From the NCBI GenBank assembly GCA_036844615.1, contig DAIUFK010000006.1, forward strand, positions 1 to 52,759: a stretch of DNA of 52,759 bases, read 5' to 3'. Both the position numbers and the translations under genes were made by a program. Below, piece after piece: positions 25,893-38,833 of the stretch. Numbering within the stretch: position 1 is the stretch's first letter; every line of letters begins with the position of its first letter. This stretch comes from Palsa-872 sp036844615. Its GTDB lineage: Bacteria; Chloroflexota; Dormibacteria; Dormibacterales; Dormibacteraceae. A model generated the notes under the pieces. It saw only the letters and a program-made list of their open reading frames with translations, was not told the origin of the DNA and searched no databases.

Positions 25893-27347
25893 ATGGCAGC
25901 AGTAGCAGCCGCGAGACCAGCGCGCGGCGCGGCTGTGGAGGACGCAAGCGCGAGGTGGATGATCGTCATCCCGTTGCTGTCGGCAGCCATCGCCTTCGCC
26001 TGGATCCTCTACTTCGAGATGGTCCGCCTCAACGGCATGACCGCATCGGCGTGGGACGTGGCGATCAATCAGCACGTGATCTGGAATGTGTCCACGGGCC
26101 AGGGCTTCTACACGAGCTTCCAGCGCGCCGACTTCCTGGGAATCCACTTCGAGCTGATCTTCGTGGTGCTGGCGTTGGTCGAGAAGGTGTGGGCCGACCC
26201 CACGGTGACGATGATTTTCTCCGCCGCGGGGCTCGCCGCCACCGCCCCCGCCGCCTACCTCTTCTTCCGCGCGATGCTGCCCGCCGGCCGCGCCGAGTCG
26301 CCCTGGCTGGCGCTGGCCCTTTCGGCTCCGCTCCCCTTCTGGGCAGCGATCCAGGAGACCGCTCGCGACTTCTTCCACCCTGAGAACCTGGCGCTCCCGC
26401 TGGCCTTGCTTGCCGCGTGGGCGGGCGTGCGCGGCCATCGCGTCGCCATGTGGGTCCTCTGCGTGCTGGTCCTCGCCTGCAAGGAGGACCAGGTCTACAC
26501 GGTCGGCGTGATCGGCCTCCTGATGGCCGCGCACGGCGCCCCCGAGGTCAAGAAGCACTGGCGCTTCATCGTCTATCTCGCGAGCGGCTGGTTCCTCATC
26601 GTCTTCGGCGTGGTCCAGCAGCGCATACGCAATGGTGGTTACAGCGACTTCGTCTACTACCGCTGGCTGGTCGGCCTCGACCCTTCGCTGCCCGCGTCGG
26701 TAACCACGGTCCTGCAGGCGCTCGTCCGACCTGAGGCGCTAATCATGGTTGCCGTCGTCATCGCGAGCATGGCCGCCCTGCCGTTGCTCGCGCCCCGATG
26801 GCTGCTGCTTGTCATCCCGCCCTACCTGGCCGACGTGCTGAGCGGCCACGTCCCCCAGAACGTCCTGCGCCTCCACTACGTGCTCATCCTTCTGTTCCCG
26901 CTCATCGTCGCGGGAGGCGTCGGCGCCCGCAGGTTTCTCGAGATGCGCTCGATCCACCCTGCCCTCGCGGCAGCGGCGATACTGCCTGCCCTCATCCTCA
27001 GCTGGGGGACCGGGCGCCTTCCCCCGATGCTCCTTGCCGACCCGACGTACTACACGTGGCCAAACACGCTCGCCGAGCTCCGTACGGCGACGACGATGAT
27101 CCCCCCAACCGCGCCGGTGTCTGCCGACAACGGGCTGGCTGTATGGCTGGCGAACCGCCACGCCATCAACGACTTCCCCGACAAGCTTTGCGATGCCTGC
27201 TACGTGGTGATCGACCATCGCCCGTACATCAGCGGCCCCGTCGACCCGATCAAGCGCCAGGCGGCGCTTGACGCGCTGCCCTCGAGCGGGCGCCGCATCC
27301 TCTATGAGGACGGCAGGTTCCAGGTGTGGAGCCCGGTCGGGGCCTGA
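25893..27347 (+). CDS. DUF2079 polytopic membrane protein
   Basis: A 484-aa integral membrane protein with around ten predicted helices (MIVIPLLSAAIAFAWILYF, ELIFVVLALVEKV, MIFSAAGLAATAPAAYLFFR, LALPLALLAAWAGVRG, FIVYLASGWFLIVFGVVQ, LIMVAVVIASMAALPLLAP). The motif WDVAINQHVIWNVSTGQGFY TSF followed by FLGIHFELIF is the DUF2079 hallmark; a His and two acidic residues there resemble the catalytic loop of GT-C glycosyltransferases. The C-terminal soluble part (PPTAPVSADNGLAVWLANRH ... CYVVIDHRPYI) resembles the periplasmic tail of these proteins. A membrane glycosyltransferase role is inferred, not shown. It precedes metH by 54 nt on the same strand. Confidence 0.82.
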   Translation: MAAVAAARPARGAAVEDASARWMIVIPLLSAAIAFAWILYFEMVRLNGMTASAWDVAINQHVIWNVSTGQGFYTSFQRADFLGIHFELIFVVLALVEKVWADPTVTMIFSAAGLAATAPAAYLFFRAMLPAGRAESPWLALALSAPLPFWAAIQETARDFFHPENLALPLALLAAWAGVRGHRVAMWVLCVLVLACKEDQVYTVGVIGLLMAAHGAPEVKKHWRFIVYLASGWFLIVFGVVQQRIRNGGYSDFVYYRWLVGLDPSLPASVTTVLQALVRPEALIMVAVVIASMAALPLLAPRWLLLVIPPYLADVLSGHVPQNVLRLHYVLILLFPLIVAGGVGARRFLEMRSIHPALAAAAILPALILSWGTGRLPPMLLADPTYYTWPNTLAELRTATTMIPPTAPVSADNGLAVWLANRHAINDFPDKLCDACYVVIDHRPYISGPVDPIKRQAALDALPSSGRRILYEDGRFQVWSPVGA

Positions 27348-27401
27348 TTTCCAGTAAGGCCGGAGGGCCGGCGGCCCGCCTTTCGTACTCTTAGGGGTCC
27401 A

Positions 27402-31024
<3,623 letters not shown>

Positions 31025-31028
<4 letters not shown>

Positions 31029-31714
31029 CCCGGCTTCGGTCCGCCGTCGACTCGCCGGCCGCGGTGTTCGCGCTCATCGCGATGTTCGTGGCGCTGGTCA
31101 GCCTGTGGACCATCACCATCCCCAGGGTCCCAAGCAGCTCCAGCTTCGGGTTTCAGAGCCCTGTGTGCTGGCTGGTGGTGCTTGCGGTGTTTGGCGCGTT
31201 GCTGTTCCGCAACCTCAGGTTTGGCATCGTCTCGCTCCTGGCGGCGGAGCTCGTGCTGGTCGCCTGGTATGGCTGGGAGATGTGGCTCGCAACCACCCCC
31301 ACCTACGCGAGCCAGTACGACTTCGTGGGGACCGACCTCGTTGGCCCCGCGTGGTACGCGGCAGCGCTGGGACTGCTTTTTGCGGCTGCCGTCGTCGCGA
31401 GGCGGTATCGGGACAGCGACCTGCATTCAGGCGCCGAGACCTGGTGGCTCGCCGCGGTCCCCGCTTTCGGGCTGCTCCGCCTGGACAGGACTTCTCGGGG
31501 CCTCCTGTGGACGACGCTCGTGGCCGCCGCGCTATGGCTCGCTTCACTCGACTCGCCGATGGCGCCGTTGTTCCAGACGATCAACGGCATGCAGGACCTG
31601 CCCGACCCTCTCCCCACCCGCGCGCCGACCTGGTTCCTGCTCGGCATCGCAGTCCTGTTAGCTGTGCTGAGCGCCGCCGACACCATCCGAATGAGGCGCC
31701 GCCTGCTGAGCTGA
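31025..31714 (+). CDS. Small polytopic membrane protein downstream of metH
   Basis: A 229-aa protein not recognised by family. About six hydrophobic helices are visible (AVFALIAMFVALVSLWTITI, CWLVVLAVFGALLF, FGIVSLLAAELVLVAWYGWE, WYAAALGLLFAAAVVARRYR, LLWTTLVAAALWLASL, WFLLGIAVLLAVLSAADTI). They are joined by short charged loops. The start is GTG 31025, sharing GTGA with the metH stop, so it is translationally coupled to metH. A longer ORF reading back to 30668 lies inside metH and is not real. The last 57 nt overlap the convergent molybdenum hydroxylase gene. A role linked to methionine or corrinoid metabolism would be guilt by association only. Confidence 0.7.
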
Positions 31715-33922
31715 TCGGATCGCCTCCCACACCCGCATCGGGTGCAGGGGCATGTCGATGTGCCGCACACCGAGGTGTGAAACGGCGTCGATCACCGCGT
31801 TCTGGACTGCTGGGGTGGAGCCGATCGTCCCCGACTCGCCGATCCCCTTCGCGCCTAATGGGTTGAGGGGTGTCGGCGTCTCCATATCCGCCGTCTCAAT
31901 GGCAGGGATCTCGCCGATGCTGGGAATCACGTAGTCGATGAGGCTCGTGGTGAGCGGATTGCCTTCAGCGTCGTAGACGAACTCCTCGTACAGCGCCTGC
32001 CCGACCCCCTGAGCGACCCCACCGTGGATCTGCCCGTTCACGAGCATCGGGTTCAACACCTTCCCGCAATCGTCGACCGCGATGTGTCGCACCAGGCGCG
32101 CCTCGCCAGTCTCGACGTCAACCTCGACGACTGCGACATGGCATCCGAACGGGAAGGTCTGGTCGTCCTGCTCGAAATCCGACTCCGCCGCAAGGGTCGC
32201 TTCCGCTGCCAGGTCCGCCCAGCTCAATGCGGTGGCGGGGACCCCTTTCACGCCAAACCTTCCACCGTCGAACCTGACGATGTCCTCCCGACTCGCTTCG
32301 AGCCTTCGAGCCGCCTCCTCCGTCGCCCTCTCGATGAGCACAAGGCAGGCCCCGCGCAGGGCGCTGCCGCCGATCTGCAGCGACCTCGACCCAGACGTGC
32401 CATAACCCCTGGCGACTGCACCGGTGTCGGACTGAACGACTCGAATGGCCTCCATCGGCACATCGAGAAGCTGCGAAGCCAGCTGCGCGTAGGCGGTCTC
32501 GTGCCCCTGCCCGCTGGAGGTCGTGCCTACAGCGAGCACGATCGAGCCATCCGCCTCAGCACGCGCTGCCCCGAATTCTGTCGTCGTCAGCACGGCGGTC
32601 ATCTCCACATAGGTGGAGAGCCCGATCCCGAGCAGCATCGTGTCACCACGCTCGCGCCGCGCTATCTGCTCACGCCGCAGCTCGTCGTAGCCCGCGGCAT
32701 CAAGCGCCAGGTCAAGGGCCCGTGCGTAGTCGCCTGTGTCGTAAGTGAGCCCGGTTGCAGTCGTGTAGGGAAAAGGGCCGCTGATCAAGTTACGCCGGCG
32801 CAGCTCCGCAGGGTCCATCCGAAGCTCCGCCGCCAGCATGTCCATCGCCCGTTCGATCATGGCAATCGCTTCGGGGCGGCCCGCGCCGCGATAGGCGGAC
32901 ATGACAGCGGTGTTCGTGTAGACGCAGCGCCCATTCCAATGAATCCGGGGGATGACATAGACGCCCGACGCGAGCAGTGCAGTGAGCACGAGCTGGGGCG
33001 GAGCCAGTCCCGCGTAAGCGCCGGCGTCGGCGATGACGTCAGCTTCAAAGCCCACCAGCTTGCCATCGGCCTTGGCGCCGAGCGCCACGTGTTGCACCTG
33101 GCCGCGCCCGTGGGTCATCGCCACCATGTTCTCGGTGCGGTATTCAAACCAGCGCACCGGTCGATCCAGCTTTTTCGCTAGCGCGGCGATCACGCTCTGC
33201 TCGGGGTATGTCATGAGCTTGGCGCCGAAGCCGCCGCCCACATCTCCGGCGATGACGCGCACCTTTGCCTCGGGCAGGCCGAGTGAATCGGCGACGGCGG
33301 TCCTGACTCCGAACGGCACCTGGGTCGAGACCCACATGCGGATTCCGCCCTCCCCGTCGGGCTCCGCCACCACCGCGTTGGCCTCGATCGGGACGGCGGC
33401 GAGTCGCTGGTTGACGAATCGAGACCGCACGACCACGTCCGCGCCTTCGAGCGCGCCATCCTCTCCGAGCTCGAACTCGAAAGCGAGGTTGTCCCCCTTG
33501 TCCGGGTGAACGAGCATCGCGCCAGGCTCGAGAGCCGACGTGCTGTCGACGAGCACCTGCATCAAGTCGTAGTCGACCGCCACCGCCGCGGCACCATCGA
33601 CTGCTGCGCCTCGCGTCTCCGCCACCACCACGGCGATCGCGTCGCCGACGAATTTGACCTCCTCTGAGCACAGCCGCGGACGCGGGGTCTCCGACTCGAA
33701 CGTGAGGTCGGCGGCCTGGAAAACGCCGACCACGCCGGCCACGCCCAACGCAGCGCCGGCGTCGACATTGGTGATGCGCGCGTGCGCGTGTGGCGAGCGG
33801 ACGAACACCGCGTGCAGGCAGCGATCGGGCTTGACGTCGTCGGTGTAGATCCCCGCGCCGGTGACAAGACGCGGGTCTTCGCGTCTCTTCACCACCCCGC
33901 CAAGCGCGGCGCTCACGGCCAT
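31658..33922 (-). CDS. CoxL-like molybdenum hydroxylase large subunit (form II-type), unpaired
   Basis: A 754-aa xanthine dehydrogenase/CO dehydrogenase family molybdopterin subunit. Landmarks are KRREDPRLVTGAGIYTDDVK at the N-terminus, VRVIAGDVGGGFGAKLMTYP, and the active-site loop SAYRGAGRPEA. AYRGAGR marks form II; true CO dehydrogenases have AYRCSFR with the Cu-binding Cys. Further landmarks are TSSGQGHETAYAQLASQLLD and the C-terminal catalytic Glu in GAKGIGESGTIGS. The form II loop argues against CO oxidation, so the substrate (an aldehyde or N-heterocycle) is unknown. The FAD (coxM) and 2Fe-2S (coxS) subunits that normally flank it are absent. The gene is divergent from malQ with 35 nt between. 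Start ATG 33922. Confidence 0.88.
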   Translation of the reverse strand: MAVSAALGGVVKRREDPRLVTGAGIYTDDVKPDRCLHAVFVRSPHAHARITNVDAGAALGVAGVVGVFQAADLTFESETPRPRLCSEEVKFVGDAIAVVVAETRGAAVDGAAAVAVDYDLMQVLVDSTSALEPGAMLVHPDKGDNLAFEFELGEDGALEGADVVVRSRFVNQRLAAVPIEANAVVAEPDGEGGIRMWVSTQVPFGVRTAVADSLGLPEAKVRVIAGDVGGGFGAKLMTYPEQSVIAALAKKLDRPVRWFEYRTENMVAMTHGRGQVQHVALGAKADGKLVGFEADVIADAGAYAGLAPPQLVLTALLASGVYVIPRIHWNGRCVYTNTAVMSAYRGAGRPEAIAMIERAMDMLAAELRMDPAELRRRNLISGPFPYTTATGLTYDTGDYARALDLALDAAGYDELRREQIARRERGDTMLLGIGLSTYVEMTAVLTTTEFGAARAEADGSIVLAVGTTSSGQGHETAYAQLASQLLDVPMEAIRVVQSDTGAVARGYGTSGSRSLQIGGSALRGACLVLIERATEEAARRLEASREDIVRFDGGRFGVKGVPATALSWADLAAEATLAAESDFEQDDQTFPFGCHVAVVEVDVETGEARLVRHIAVDDCGKVLNPMLVNGQIHGGVAQGVGQALYEEFVYDAEGNPLTTSLIDYVIPSIGEIPAIETADMETPTPLNPLGAKGIGESGTIGSTPAVQNAVIDAVSHLGVRHIDMPLHPMRVWEAIRSAQQAAPHSDGVGGAQHS

Positions 33923-33957
33923 GGCCGGAATTATGGGTGCCTGATACTGGAACTTAG

Positions 33958-35616
33958 ATGACCGAACGCGGAGAGAGATGGGGGGTGCTGCCGTCCTACT
34001 GGAGCTACCAGGGGCAGCAGGTCCCTACGTCGACCGAGACCGAAGCAGCGATCCTCGCTTCAATGGGCGCCACCGGCGAGCATCCGCCGCGAGGCAGGCG
34101 CTACAAGGTGGCCGCCGGCCCGTGCGTCACGGCACCCGACCGCGCCTGGGGTTGGGCGGTGCAGCTGTACGCGATGCGCTCGAGGGAGAGTTGGGGCATC
34201 GGCGACATGGCAGACCTTCGCCGCCTCGCGCGGTGGTCGCGGAAACAGGGGGCCTCCCACGTCCTGCTCAACCCGCTGGGCGCTCAGACGCCTTTGCATC
34301 CGTACCAGGCCTCGCCGTACTACGCGTCGTCACGGCGCTTCCGGAACACCATGTACATCCGAGTCGAAGAGGTGGAAGGCGCTGAGCGATGCGCCGCGGA
34401 GCTCGAGCCCCTGCGCGCCGCCGCTCAGAAGCTCAACGACAACCGCCTCATCGACTACGACGAGGTGTTCCGCCTCAAATCGCCGGCGCTCGAGGCGATC
34501 TTTCGCGCCGCCCCCGACCCGCGCGGCCTGGCGGCATGGACGCGAGGCAAGGGACAGGCGTTACGCGACTTCGCCCTCTATAACGCCCTGGCCGAGGCTC
34601 ACGGCCCCGCATGGCGAAGCTGGCCCAATGGGCTGACGCATCCGCGCGGCAAGGGCCTCGAGGGCGAGCGTCAGCGTCTTGCGACGCGTGTCGCATTCCA
34701 CGTCTGGCAGCAGTTCCACCTCGACCGCCAGATGGCGCGCGCGGCGCGCGAGATCGGCCTCATCACCGACGTCCCCGTCGGCTTTGCCTCAGACAGCTTC
34801 GATGCGTGGCGCTGGCAGGACCTGCTCGCGCCGAATATGCGCGTGGGTGCTCCGCCCGACGAATTCTTCCCCGACGGGCAGGACTGGGGCTTCCCTCCGT
34901 TCGACCCGTGGAAGCTGCGGCGCGCGCAATACGAACCCTTCGTCGAGGCGGTGCGAAGCGCAGCGGTCCACGCGGCAGGCATCCGCCTCGACCACGTGAT
35001 GAGCCTCTTTCGCCTGTTCTGGATCCCGAGCGACTCCCAGCCCGGCGCCGGCGCTTATGTCCGCTACCCGGCCACCGACCTGCTGGGCCTCCTCGCCGCC
35101 GAGAGCCGACGGGCGCGCGCGTTCGTCATCGGCGAGGACCTGGGCCTCGTCGAGCCCGAGGTGCGAACGCGACTGCGCCGCCGCGGCGCCCTCTCGTACC
35201 GCCTCCTCTGGTTCGAGGGCCCGACGCCTGACCAGTGGCCGAAGAACGCGGTGGCGGCGGTGGGCACGCACGACCTGCCCACGGTCGCCGGGATCTGGAA
35301 CTACACCGAGCCCGACCAGCGCCAGCACCGGCTGCGCCATCGACTGGTCGAAGTGACCCACGCGCCCGACGGCACCTCCGCCATTGACATCGCGGTGTCC
35401 GCCTACTCGGCCCTTGCCGCTTCGCCAACGCGGGTCGTGCTCGCGTCGCTCGAAGACGCGCTGGGAGTCAGCGAAAGGCCCAACGTGCCAGGCACAACCA
35501 CGGAGTTTCCCAACTGGCGCCTCTCGCTACCCACTCCGCTCGAGGAAGTCGAGAGCGCGGACGGAGTGTTGCGCATCCTCGACGCGATGACCGCGGCGGG
35601 CCGCAGCCGGTCCTAG
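33958..35616 (+). CDS. malQ: 4-alpha-glucanotransferase (amylomaltase)
   Basis: A GH77 enzyme that transfers alpha-1,4-glucan chains during maltodextrin and glycogen metabolism. The 552-aa protein shows WGIGDMADLRRLARWSRKQG, PLHPYQASPYYASSRRF and ITDVPVGFASDSFDAWRWQD. The nucleophile region is GIRLDHVMSLFRLFWIP (Asp in RLDH). The acid/base Glu lies in VIGEDLGLVEPEV, and the third Asp region is GTHDLPTVAGIW. The N-terminal YWSYQGQQVPTSTETEAAIL helps define the start at ATG 33958. No other glycogen genes are adjacent. acnA follows 20 nt after the stop. Confidence 0.94.
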   Translation: MTERGERWGVLPSYWSYQGQQVPTSTETEAAILASMGATGEHPPRGRRYKVAAGPCVTAPDRAWGWAVQLYAMRSRESWGIGDMADLRRLARWSRKQGASHVLLNPLGAQTPLHPYQASPYYASSRRFRNTMYIRVEEVEGAERCAAELEPLRAAAQKLNDNRLIDYDEVFRLKSPALEAIFRAAPDPRGLAAWTRGKGQALRDFALYNALAEAHGPAWRSWPNGLTHPRGKGLEGERQRLATRVAFHVWQQFHLDRQMARAAREIGLITDVPVGFASDSFDAWRWQDLLAPNMRVGAPPDEFFPDGQDWGFPPFDPWKLRRAQYEPFVEAVRSAAVHAAGIRLDHVMSLFRLFWIPSDSQPGAGAYVRYPATDLLGLLAAESRRARAFVIGEDLGLVEPEVRTRLRRRGALSYRLLWFEGPTPDQWPKNAVAAVGTHDLPTVAGIWNYTEPDQRQHRLRHRLVEVTHAPDGTSAIDIAVSAYSALAASPTRVVLASLEDALGVSERPNVPGTTTEFPNWRLSLPTPLEEVESADGVLRILDAMTAAGRSRS

Positions 35617-35624
35617 CTCGCTTG

Positions 35625-35630
35625 TACGAT
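35625..35630 (+). promoter_or_regulatory. Putative leaderless -10 box of acnA
   Basis: TACGAT followed by TCAAAT (6 nt) and the GTG at 35637, within the 20-nt malQ-acnA gap. The same hexamer occurs at the same position before holA. Confidence 0.4.
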
Positions 35631-35636
35631 TCAAAT

Positions 35637-38342
35637 GTGATCGCATCTCGTGCTCGACTTTCCGGCACCGACCTCGACTTCTACCCGCTCTCATCGCTGT
35701 CCAAGGCTGGGCTACCGGACCCGTCAAAGCTTCCGATGACCGTAAAAGTCCTGCTCGAGGGCCTGCTGCGCCTGAGCGAGGCGGGCACCACCGACGAAGA
35801 GAACGTGAAGAGCCTTGCGGCTTGGCCGAAGGCCCCGCCCCAAAGTGCGGAGCTTCCATTTCTGCCGGCGCGAGTGCTGATGCAGGACTTCACTGGAGTG
35901 CCCGCGGTGGTTGACCTTGCGGCGATGCGCTCGGCGATGCAGCGCGCCGGCAAAGATGCGGGCAGGGTCGACCCGCTGGTCCCCGTCGATCTCATCATCG
36001 ACCACTCGGTCCAGGTCGACTTCTTCGGCTTGCGCGACGCTTACACGCGAAACATCCAGCGCGAGATCGAGCGCAACCACGAGCGCTATGCACTCTTGCG
36101 ATGGGCGCAGCAGGCCTTCAACAACTTCTCGCTGGTCCCGCCAGGTATGGGCATCTGCCACCAGGTCAACCTCGAGCACGTCGCCAGGGTGGTGCAGGTG
36201 CGCGAGCTGAAGGGCCACAAGGTGGCGATCCCCGACACGCTGATGGGCACCGACTCGCACACGACAATGGTCAATGGGCTCGGGGTCCTCGGCTGGGGGG
36301 TCGGCGGCATCGAGGCCGAGGCGGCGATGCTCGGCCAACCTGCGTATCTGTCGACGCCGATAGTCGTGGGCGTGAAGTTCAGTGGCGCCCTGCCCGCCGG
36401 CTCGACGGCGACCGACCTCGTGCTCACGCTCACGGAGATGCTGCGCAAGCACGGCGTCGTCGAGAAGTTCGTCGAGTTCTGCGGCGACGGCCTCTCCAGC
36501 CTGTCGGTCCCCGACCGCGCCACCCTCAGCAACATGTGCCCGGAGTACGGGGCCACCTCCGCCCTGTTTCCTGTCGACGCGCAGACCCTGCGCTACCTCG
36601 ACGTCACAGGACGCAGCCGCGAGCAGATCGAGCTGGTGGAGAGGTACACGAAGGAGCAGGGCCTCTTCCGCACCGACGGCGACCCCGCGCCGCAGTTCAC
36701 CGAGCTCCTCGAGCTGGATCTCAACAAGGTTGAGCCCAGCCTGGCGGGACCGAAGCGCCCGCAGGACCGCGCCCCGCTGCCCAAGGTCTGGGAGAGCTTC
36801 ACCGCCGCGTTTGGCAACGGTCCCAAGCCGAACCCCGCAACGCTCTCGCGGCTGACCGACGAAGGCGGTCCGATCAACGGTCGCGCGTCGACCGCGGTGG
36901 CCGCCAAGCCTGCTGCCAGGCTCGAGAACGGCTGCGTGGTGATCGCCGCCATCACGAGCTGCACGAACACCTCGAACCCGTCGGTGATGGTCGCGGCGGG
37001 CCTGCTGGCCAAGAAGGCGGGCGAGCTCGGCCTGGAAGTGCCTTCGTACGTCAAGACAAGCCTTGCGCCAGGGTCTCGCGTGGTCACCGATTACCTCGAG
37101 ACCGCGGGCCTGATGAAGCCGCTCGAGAAGCTCGGCTTCTTCCTGGTTGGTTACGGGTGCACCACGTGCATCGGCAACTCGGGCCCGCTCGCGAGCCCTG
37201 AGGTGGAGGCAGCCGTGACGTCTGAGGACCTCAGCGTCGTCGCAGTGCTCTCGGGGAACCGCAACTTCGAGTCGCGCATCCACCCGCTGGTCAAGGCAAG
37301 CTACCTCGGCTCGCCGCCGCTGGTGGTTGCGTACGCGCTCGCGGGCACCGTGAACATCGACCTGACGAAGGACCCGCTGGGCAAGACTCGCGACGGCAAG
37401 CCCGTGATGCTCTCTGACTTATGGCCTTCGCAGGAGGAGGTCAACGCTGTGGTGCAGAAGTGCGTGCAGCAGGACATGTTCAAGCGCGAGTACTCCCGCA
37501 TCTTCGAGGGCGACGAGCACTGGAAGCAGATGGAGGCGCCGACGGGCCCCATCTTCAAGTGGGATTCAAAGTCAACGTACGTGCACGAGCCGCCCTACTT
37601 CGAAGGGTTCGGACCAGAACCGAAGGCGCTCACCGATGTTGAACGCGCACGCGTTCTCGCGGTCGTTGGCGACTCGGTGACCACCGACCACATCTCACCC
37701 GCGGGTGCCATCCCGCAGGACAGCCCTGCCGGCATGTACCTCATCGAGCACGGCGTGGAGAGAGGCGACTTCAACAGCTTCGGCGCGCGCCGTGGCAACC
37801 ACGAGGTGATGGTGCGCGGCACGTTCGGCAACATCCGCCTGCGCAACAAGCTGGTCGAGCGCGAGGGCTACTGGACCAAGCATTTGCCGGACGGTGCGGA
37901 AACGACCATCTACGAGGCATCGGAGCGCTATCGCTTTGAAGGGGTGCCGTTGATAGTGATCGCAGGCAAGGAGTACGGCTCAGGTTCGTCGCGTGACTGG
38001 GCCGCCAAGGGGCCGCTCCTGCTCGGGGTGCGCGCGGTCATCGCGGAGAGCCTTGAGCGAATCCACCGATCCAACCTGGTCGGCATGGGCATCCTGCCAC
38101 TGGAGTTCACCCATGGCGAGAACCTGCAATCGCTCGGCCTGACGGGTAAGGAGCGATACACCATCCGCGGGCTCGAAAGCCTGAAGCCGGGGCAGATTGT
38201 CGAGGTCGAGGCTGAGTCAGACGATGGCAAGACGACGGTCTTCAAGACTCACTCACGCGTGGACAACGACACCGAGGCGGGCTACATGCACCACGGCGGA
38301 GTCCTGCCACTCGTTCTTCGACAGCTGATCGCGAAAACCTGA
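35637..38342 (+). CDS. acnA: Aconitate hydratase A
   Basis: Interconverts citrate and isocitrate in the TCA cycle, 901 aa. The 4Fe-4S ligands are the Cys in AAITSCTNTSNPSVMVAAG and the CxxC in VGYGCTTCIGNSGP. Other landmarks are LMGTDSHTTMVNGLGVLGWG, GVGGIEAEAAMLGQP, ADHISP-type TTDHISPAGAIP and GKEYGSGSSRDWAAKGPLLL. GTG 35637 is preferred over TTG 35622: the leaderless-type TACGAT lies between them, and the family N-terminus starts near ARLSGTDLDFYPL. Its stop overlaps the ATG of a small gene (TGATG), suggesting co-translation. Confidence 0.95.
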   Translation: MIASRARLSGTDLDFYPLSSLSKAGLPDPSKLPMTVKVLLEGLLRLSEAGTTDEENVKSLAAWPKAPPQSAELPFLPARVLMQDFTGVPAVVDLAAMRSAMQRAGKDAGRVDPLVPVDLIIDHSVQVDFFGLRDAYTRNIQREIERNHERYALLRWAQQAFNNFSLVPPGMGICHQVNLEHVARVVQVRELKGHKVAIPDTLMGTDSHTTMVNGLGVLGWGVGGIEAEAAMLGQPAYLSTPIVVGVKFSGALPAGSTATDLVLTLTEMLRKHGVVEKFVEFCGDGLSSLSVPDRATLSNMCPEYGATSALFPVDAQTLRYLDVTGRSREQIELVERYTKEQGLFRTDGDPAPQFTELLELDLNKVEPSLAGPKRPQDRAPLPKVWESFTAAFGNGPKPNPATLSRLTDEGGPINGRASTAVAAKPAARLENGCVVIAAITSCTNTSNPSVMVAAGLLAKKAGELGLEVPSYVKTSLAPGSRVVTDYLETAGLMKPLEKLGFFLVGYGCTTCIGNSGPLASPEVEAAVTSEDLSVVAVLSGNRNFESRIHPLVKASYLGSPPLVVAYALAGTVNIDLTKDPLGKTRDGKPVMLSDLWPSQEEVNAVVQKCVQQDMFKREYSRIFEGDEHWKQMEAPTGPIFKWDSKSTYVHEPPYFEGFGPEPKALTDVERARVLAVVGDSVTTDHISPAGAIPQDSPAGMYLIEHGVERGDFNSFGARRGNHEVMVRGTFGNIRLRNKLVEREGYWTKHLPDGAETTIYEASERYRFEGVPLIVIAGKEYGSGSSRDWAAKGPLLLGVRAVIAESLERIHRSNLVGMGILPLEFTHGENLQSLGLTGKERYTIRGLESLKPGQIVEVEAESDDGKTTVFKTHSRVDNDTEAGYMHHGGVLPLVLRQLIAKT

Positions 38343-38557
38343 TGACGCGGCACGAGATCGCACCGCGACCGAGCATAGCCAAGGCGCTTGGAGTCGCAGC
38401 CCTCGGCGCGCTCGCGGTGGGTGCGGTCGCCATCGGGGCGATTGCCATTGGACGCCTGGCGGTCGGCAAAGCCCAGGTCAGGCACCTGGAGATCGACGAG
38501 CTGGTGGTGCACAAGCTGAAGCTGCCGGACCGCGCCCACGACGCCGAACCGGACTAG
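38342..38557 (+). CDS. 71-aa membrane/repeat protein coupled to acnA
   Basis: Not assigned to a named family. The N-terminal half holds short near-perfect repeats of the type A-x-G-A-[LIV]-A-[LIV]-G: ALGALAVGAVAIGAIAIGRL. It could be a transmembrane helix or a tiny hexapeptide-type beta-turn stack. The charged C-terminal half is VRHLEIDELVVHKLKLPDRA. Small proteins of this look (repeated IGxLAIG followed by LEIDELxVxxL) occur in many bacteria as conserved hypotheticals. ATG 38342 overlaps the acnA stop by one base (TGATG), so expression depends on acnA translation. Confidence 0.65.
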   Translation: MTRHEIAPRPSIAKALGVAALGALAVGAVAIGAIAIGRLAVGKAQVRHLEIDELVVHKLKLPDRAHDAEPD

Positions 38558-38563
38558 GTCAGG

Positions 38564-38734
38564 TTAGGCGGCGTCGCTCGTCCGGATCGGGAACCTTCTC
38601 TCGTGCCCGCATTCGGGACACTCGTAAAGGCCGACCACGGTGTCAGGGCGTGACGAGTCCGAGTGCATCGTCCGGAGCTTCATCGGCACCTCAGACTCGT
38701 GGCGGTCACAAGCCGGGGCGTCTTCATAGGGCAT
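38564..38734 (-). CDS. 56-aa zinc-ribbon protein
   Basis: A small ORF starting MPYEDAPACDRHESEVPMKL and ending FPIRTSDAA. It contains two likely metal knuckles: C9-x2-H12, and C39-P-E-C42-G-H44 within YECPECGHERRF, the typical ending of minimal zinc ribbons. The function is unknown. Such proteins bind nucleic acids or act as assembly adaptors. It is convergent with the 71-aa gene (6 nt apart) and divergent from the PucR regulator. The clean zinc-ribbon spacing, and the fit between stop and start of the neighbours, support a real gene. Confidence 0.65.
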   Translation of the reverse strand: MPYEDAPACDRHESEVPMKLRTMHSDSSRPDTVVGLYECPECGHERRFPIRTSDAA

Positions 38735-38797
38735 GCTGTGAGATTACGCGCTGCGTCGTAACCGGCCTAGTGCCTGCTCCACAACACTTTATGAAGC

Positions 38798-38826
38798 TTG
38801 TATGTCCTCCGTCCACACCCTAAGCT
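38798..38826 (+). promoter_or_regulatory. Promoter of pucR-like gene
   Basis: TTGTAT (38798-38803), 17-nt spacer, TAAGCT (38821-38826), 7 nt to ATG 38834. This predicts a leaderless transcript. AAGCTT at 38794-38799 is a small palindrome overlapping the -35. Confidence 0.45.
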
Positions 38827-38833
38827 CCAAGTA

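Noticed and set aside
27348..27401. Cobalamin or SAM riboswitch before metH
   Set aside because: Only 54 nt are available and no riboswitch core is seen; just GC-rich inverted repeats.
35724..37283. 519-aa ORF antisense to acnA
   Set aside because: Shadow frame of aconitase.
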